This document shows positions 60,868-64,000 of a stretch of DNA of 64,000 nucleotides, piece after piece. The notes under the pieces are model-generated. The model made no database searches, was not told where the DNA came from, and worked only from the letters and a program-made list of their open reading frames with translations. A program made the position numbers and the translations under genes. Position 1 is the first letter of the stretch. Every line of letters begins with the position of its first letter. The stretch spans positions 1,178,001 through 1,242,000 of the forward strand of contig OY829894.1 in assembly GCA_963691905.1 (NCBI GenBank), in the 5' to 3' direction. Origin of the DNA: QGON01 sp963691905 (GTDB lineage Bacteria; Pseudomonadota; Gammaproteobacteria; Chromatiales; Chromatiaceae).

Positions 60868-62259
60868 ATGTTTAGCGACAGCATCTACAAGCGACTTTTT
60901 ATCCCTTATGTGGTCACTCTGCTCTTCAGTGCAGGTATGGCCTGGTGGATGGGCAGTCAACTCTTTTCCGAAACACTGGAAAAGCGTCTGCACGAACAAC
61001 TGGTCCATGCCGTAGAGACACTCTCCCGCAGGGATTTTCCGCATACAAGCGGCATCGTAGAGCAGCTATCGCACCTGATCAGGGCCGATCTATCACTCAT
61101 CGGCGCCGATGGTGAGGTTGACTTTACGACCTTCCGGGGAGAGAGAGGCGATCTGCAAACGATTATCACTGGATTGCTCGCCGATCACCCTGAGCTACTG
61201 AACTCCGAACAACGTCACAGCATCGATTTAATGGGGGCGGACTATTTGCTGGTGATGCGGCAAATAGAGACTCGCGGCAACAGAAACATATCTTACGTGG
61301 CCGCCCTCTCAAACCTGTCGGATATCCGCGCAACCTCACACCGAATGGCCTGGTGGCTGGGGCTGGGCGTCATCTCCGGGCTGCTGCTGGTGGCCTGGGT
61401 CGGTCACCGCACCAGCCGCAGCATCACCCTGCCGATTGGAGAACTGGCGGAGATGGCTGAGAAGATCGCCGCCGGACAGCGTCAGACATCAGTCACCATC
61501 CACCGCCGGGACGAAATCGGCCATCTTGCAGCCGCCTTGAATATTATGGCGGGCAGACTGCAGGAGTACGAAAAGACAGTAGCCGAACAGAGCCGCATGG
61601 CCACACTGGGGGAGATGACCGCCCGCATCGCCCACGAGATCCGCAACCCGTTGACCGCCATCAAGATGCAATTGCAGCTGTTGAAAGAGACCTCAGGCAA
61701 AGAGGATCTTGCCGTATTGCAGACACTGTTGGATGAGGTTGGGCGACTGGAATTGATCGTGGCCGGCACCCTGCAGCATCGCCTGCCTGCAAAACCGTCA
61801 AATACCACAATCGATGTCAATCTGTTGATCGGTGAAATCATCCACCTCACCCGACTACAGTTCGAGCACCAGCACATCCAGTTGGAGATGACGCCCGGTC
61901 GATCTCTCCCCCCACTCTCCGCCGACAGGGATATGCTGCGGCAGATACTGCTCAACCTGCTGCTCAATGCCAAGGATGAACTGCCGGATGGCGGCAAGAT
62001 TTTTCTGAGTACAGGCCTGGAGAGCGGAGGCCACAGCCTGTGGATTGCAGTGGACGATTCGGGACCTGGCATTCCGCCGGACCGGCAGGCTACGCTGTTC
62101 GATCAACCCCGCAGCGACAAACCCGGTGGATTCGGTCTTGGATTGCGACTCTGCCGCGAGTTGGCCGAGCTTCATGGCGGACAGATTCGTGTCGAAAAGA
62201 GTAAACTTGGCGGCGCCAGATTTTTCCTCAGCCTGCCACTTCAGGATACCACCGCATGA
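60868..62259 (+). CDS. Sensor histidine kinase of the sigma54 pair
   Basis: A 463-residue kinase: helices at about 9-29 and 161-180 bracket a 130-residue periplasmic region; a HAMP linker (about 180-235), HisKA with His256 in RIAHEIRNPLTAI, and an HATPase with NLLLNAKDEL, DDSGPGIPP and GGFGLGLRL follow. ATG 60868 (MFSDSIYKRLF) is taken because the first membrane helix follows at once; the frame is open for 56 more codons in AT-rich sequence without similarity. It overlaps the activator as ATGA. It is divergent from the PEP-CTERM gene. Confidence 0.88.
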   Translation: MFSDSIYKRLFIPYVVTLLFSAGMAWWMGSQLFSETLEKRLHEQLVHAVETLSRRDFPHTSGIVEQLSHLIRADLSLIGADGEVDFTTFRGERGDLQTIITGLLADHPELLNSEQRHSIDLMGADYLLVMRQIETRGNRNISYVAALSNLSDIRATSHRMAWWLGLGVISGLLLVAWVGHRTSRSITLPIGELAEMAEKIAAGQRQTSVTIHRRDEIGHLAAALNIMAGRLQEYEKTVAEQSRMATLGEMTARIAHEIRNPLTAIKMQLQLLKETSGKEDLAVLQTLLDEVGRLELIVAGTLQHRLPAKPSNTTIDVNLLIGEIIHLTRLQFEHQHIQLEMTPGRSLPPLSADRDMLRQILLNLLLNAKDELPDGGKIFLSTGLESGGHSLWIAVDDSGPGIPPDRQATLFDQPRSDKPGGFGLGLRLCRELAELHGGQIRVEKSKLGGARFFLSLPLQDTTA

Positions 62260-63695
62260 GCAAGATCCTCATCGCCGACGACGAACGCGCCATCTGCGAC
62301 GCCTTCTCCCGTCTGTTCGAGATGGAGGGACATGAGGCGCTGATCGCCAGCAATGGAAAAGAGGCCCTGCAGGTCATCCGCGAACAGCATCCCGACGCGG
62401 TTTTCATGGATGTCAGAATGCCCGGCATGGACGGCATCGAGACACTGGCTCAGATCCGTGATGAGATCGGCGGACTGCCAGTTGTCATCATGACCGCCTA
62501 TGGCGCCATGGAGACGGCGATGGAGGCGGTACGTCTCGATGCCTTCGACTACCTGGGAAAACCAGTTGAGCTGACCCGCGTCAGGCAGCTGCTGCACCAG
62601 ATGCTCGAACAGTGCGCCAGCGAGCCGCCCACCCCTGAAGCCGAAACTGAGCAGCCTGAACCGGAAACAGAGCCCAGACTCGTGGGTCAGAGTGCTCCCA
62701 TGCAGGAGCTTTTCAAACTGATGGGACTGCTGACCACCAACAACATGACGGTGCTGATCACCGGCGAGAGCGGCGTCGGCAAGGAGTTGGTGGCGCGGGG
62801 CATCCACCGTCACAGTGGACAGTCTGAGGCCCCGTTTGTCGCCATCAATTGCGCCGCCATCCCGGAAAACCTGCTGGAGAGTGAACTCTTCGGCCATGAA
62901 AAAGGGGCCTTTACGAGCGCCGATACACGTCGTATCGGGCGGTTTGAAAGCGTCGGCGAGGGCACTCTGTTCCTCGACGAGATTGGTGAACTTCCCCTGC
63001 CGTTGCAGGGAAAGCTGCTGCGGGTGCTACAGGAGCGGAGTTTCGAGCGAATCGGCAGCAGTACCCCCATCCCCCTGCGAGCACGCCTGATCACTGCCAC
63101 CAACCGGAATTTGGCCCAGGAGGTTACTGACAAACGCTTTCGGGAAGATCTTCTCCACCGCCTCAATCTGGTCACTCTACAGGTTCCGCCGTTACGCAAT
63201 CGTCAGGAGGATATCGAACTGCTGGCTCGCCACTTCTTAAAACAGGTCGCCGGAGAGTTGAACAAACCCCTGTCCGATTTTGAACCCGGTGTCATCGAGC
63301 GGCTGCGCGCCCATCCCTGGCCGGGCAACGTCAGAGAACTGGAGCATGTCATCAAACGCTCCGCGCTAATCGCCAGGGGTACTAAATTAACCAATCATGA
63401 CCTTGCACTGGAGAACGAGCCTCCCAAAACAATAACGCAAGAGACAGGTTCAACCTGTGACGACGCGTTCGGACAGCTGAGTGATACCTTGCGTTACGCC
63501 CTACGCCAACTGGCTGTGCAGAACAACCCCACGGAGAAAACCGAGGGGCCTTTTCATACACTGATCGGTTTCGCCGAGGGGGAACTGATCGATGAAGCAC
63601 TCCGCCTCTGCGACGACAACCAGGTCTCCGCAGCCAAACTACTCGGACTCCACAGAACCACACTGCGCAACAAAATTCCGTCACGCGACAATTGA
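62256..63695 (+). CDS. Sigma54-dependent response regulator, GAFTSA variant
   Basis: A 479-residue NtrC-type activator. Receiver domain (about 1-120, Asp52 in VFMDVRMPGMDG), a Pro/Glu-rich linker (about 121-140), AAA+ domain (about 141-385) with GESGVGKE, LFLDEIGELPL and the sigma54-contact loop reading GAFTSA (217-222) where most members have GAFTGA, and a C-terminal Fis-type helix-turn-helix (about 440-479). It should use ATP to open sigma54 promoters; the nearest one is that of the PEP-CTERM gene. Confidence 0.92.
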   Translation: MSKILIADDERAICDAFSRLFEMEGHEALIASNGKEALQVIREQHPDAVFMDVRMPGMDGIETLAQIRDEIGGLPVVIMTAYGAMETAMEAVRLDAFDYLGKPVELTRVRQLLHQMLEQCASEPPTPEAETEQPEPETEPRLVGQSAPMQELFKLMGLLTTNNMTVLITGESGVGKELVARGIHRHSGQSEAPFVAINCAAIPENLLESELFGHEKGAFTSADTRRIGRFESVGEGTLFLDEIGELPLPLQGKLLRVLQERSFERIGSSTPIPLRARLITATNRNLAQEVTDKRFREDLLHRLNLVTLQVPPLRNRQEDIELLARHFLKQVAGELNKPLSDFEPGVIERLRAHPWPGNVRELEHVIKRSALIARGTKLTNHDLALENEPPKTITQETGSTCDDAFGQLSDTLRYALRQLAVQNNPTEKTEGPFHTLIGFAEGELIDEALRLCDDNQVSAAKLLGLHRTTLRNKIPSRDN

Positions 63696-64000
63696 GTGAC
63701 ATCTTACTGCACAGCTGACCAATGCCTAACAAATACGCATAAAGCATTGATAATTAATGTATTATCATATTTTTCGCATCCCAGACGGGGGATCGACTGT
63801 ACAGTTCATGTACAAAACGCGATTTTCTCCCCTCTCCCAATAAATTGCCCATATCAATTCTATCCTTTTGTTTTTTAAACATTTTTCATCAGCACTGCTT
63901 AGCTGTAAATATTGGCCTCTTTTTTGCTTGATTATTACTGAAACCAAAAGTCAACGGAAACTGCCGACCACTCCCCCTCCGTGTCGGCAGTTACCATCCG
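63696..64000. other. Non-coding right edge with a hairpin
   Basis: No gene is supported in the last 305 bases. AACTGCCGAC (63959-63968) pairs with GTCGGCAGTT (63983-63992) around a pyrimidine-rich loop of 14 bases. No U-run follows within the window, so it may belong to the leader of a gene beyond the edge or be another intergenic palindrome. Confidence 0.5.

Noticed and set aside
1..64000. tRNA, rRNA or prophage genes
   Set aside because: No cloverleaf-like or rRNA-like sequence and no phage structural or integrase gene was recognised in the gaps or the reading frames.

Overview
The window looks like the chromosome of a gammaproteobacterium with mid-50s GC. A complete aminoarabinose lipid A operon, lptFG beside pepA-holC, a full-length type I purL, a MotY-type flagellar protein, PEP-CTERM sorting and a seven-heme lipoprotein cytochrome together suggest an environmental lineage, possibly near the sulfur-oxidising Sedimenticola/Thiodiazotropha group. 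That placement is inferred from the gene set; there is no rRNA or tRNA gene here to test it.

Layout. 0-6.3 kb: the first codons of a gene leaving the left edge (CmoA-like), a small Cys-containing protein, then an operon on the minus strand of a PAS sensor kinase, a FixJ-type regulator and an MFS permease, followed by PilZ and RDD proteins. 6.5-11.8 kb: lptFG divergent from pepA-holC, an unknown gene and a cupin. 11.9-13.45 kb: an AT-rich insertion with two orphan genes next to a decayed IS91-type transposase. 13.5-20.6 kb: the arn operon (arnT, one arnE/F-like gene, arnB, arnC, a split arnA, arnD). 20.7-25.5 kb: trhP, a ChaN-PDZ protein and an M1-type peptidase. 25.5-30.1 kb: a TlpA-like thioredoxin, a parvulin isomerase and a seven-heme lipoprotein, read in the order cytochrome, isomerase, thioredoxin. 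30.3-41.2 kb: a compact aryl-polyene-like type II synthase cluster with its exporter, acyltransferase and glycosyltransferase, preceded by a good Fur-box match. 41.4-48.0 kb: purL, an amidohydrolase, a small membrane protein and motY. 48.2-52.8 kb: a five-gene operon of methyltransferase, YdjY protein, small membrane protein, two-RCK ion channel and hemerythrin. 52.9-54.1 kb: a VTT protein and an acidic unknown. 54.2-63.7 kb: two tandem secreted paralogues with PKD repeats and a shared structured-looking leader, a PEP-CTERM protein behind a sigma54 promoter, and a divergent histidine kinase/sigma54 activator pair.

Most promising for new biology is the last block. The PEP-CTERM gene has a correctly spaced -24/-12 element. 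A perfect dyad lies about 120 bp further upstream, and a sigma54 enhancer-binding regulator is encoded next door. The two large secreted proteins immediately downstream share a 5' leader whose stems are kept by wobble or compensatory differences. Together these suggest a regulated extracellular-matrix module.

Intergenic regions carry at least five different families of imperfect palindromes (REP/MITE-like), some in several copies; one half-copy supplies the last codons of a membrane protein. I found no CRISPR array, tRNA, rRNA or intact insertion sequence.
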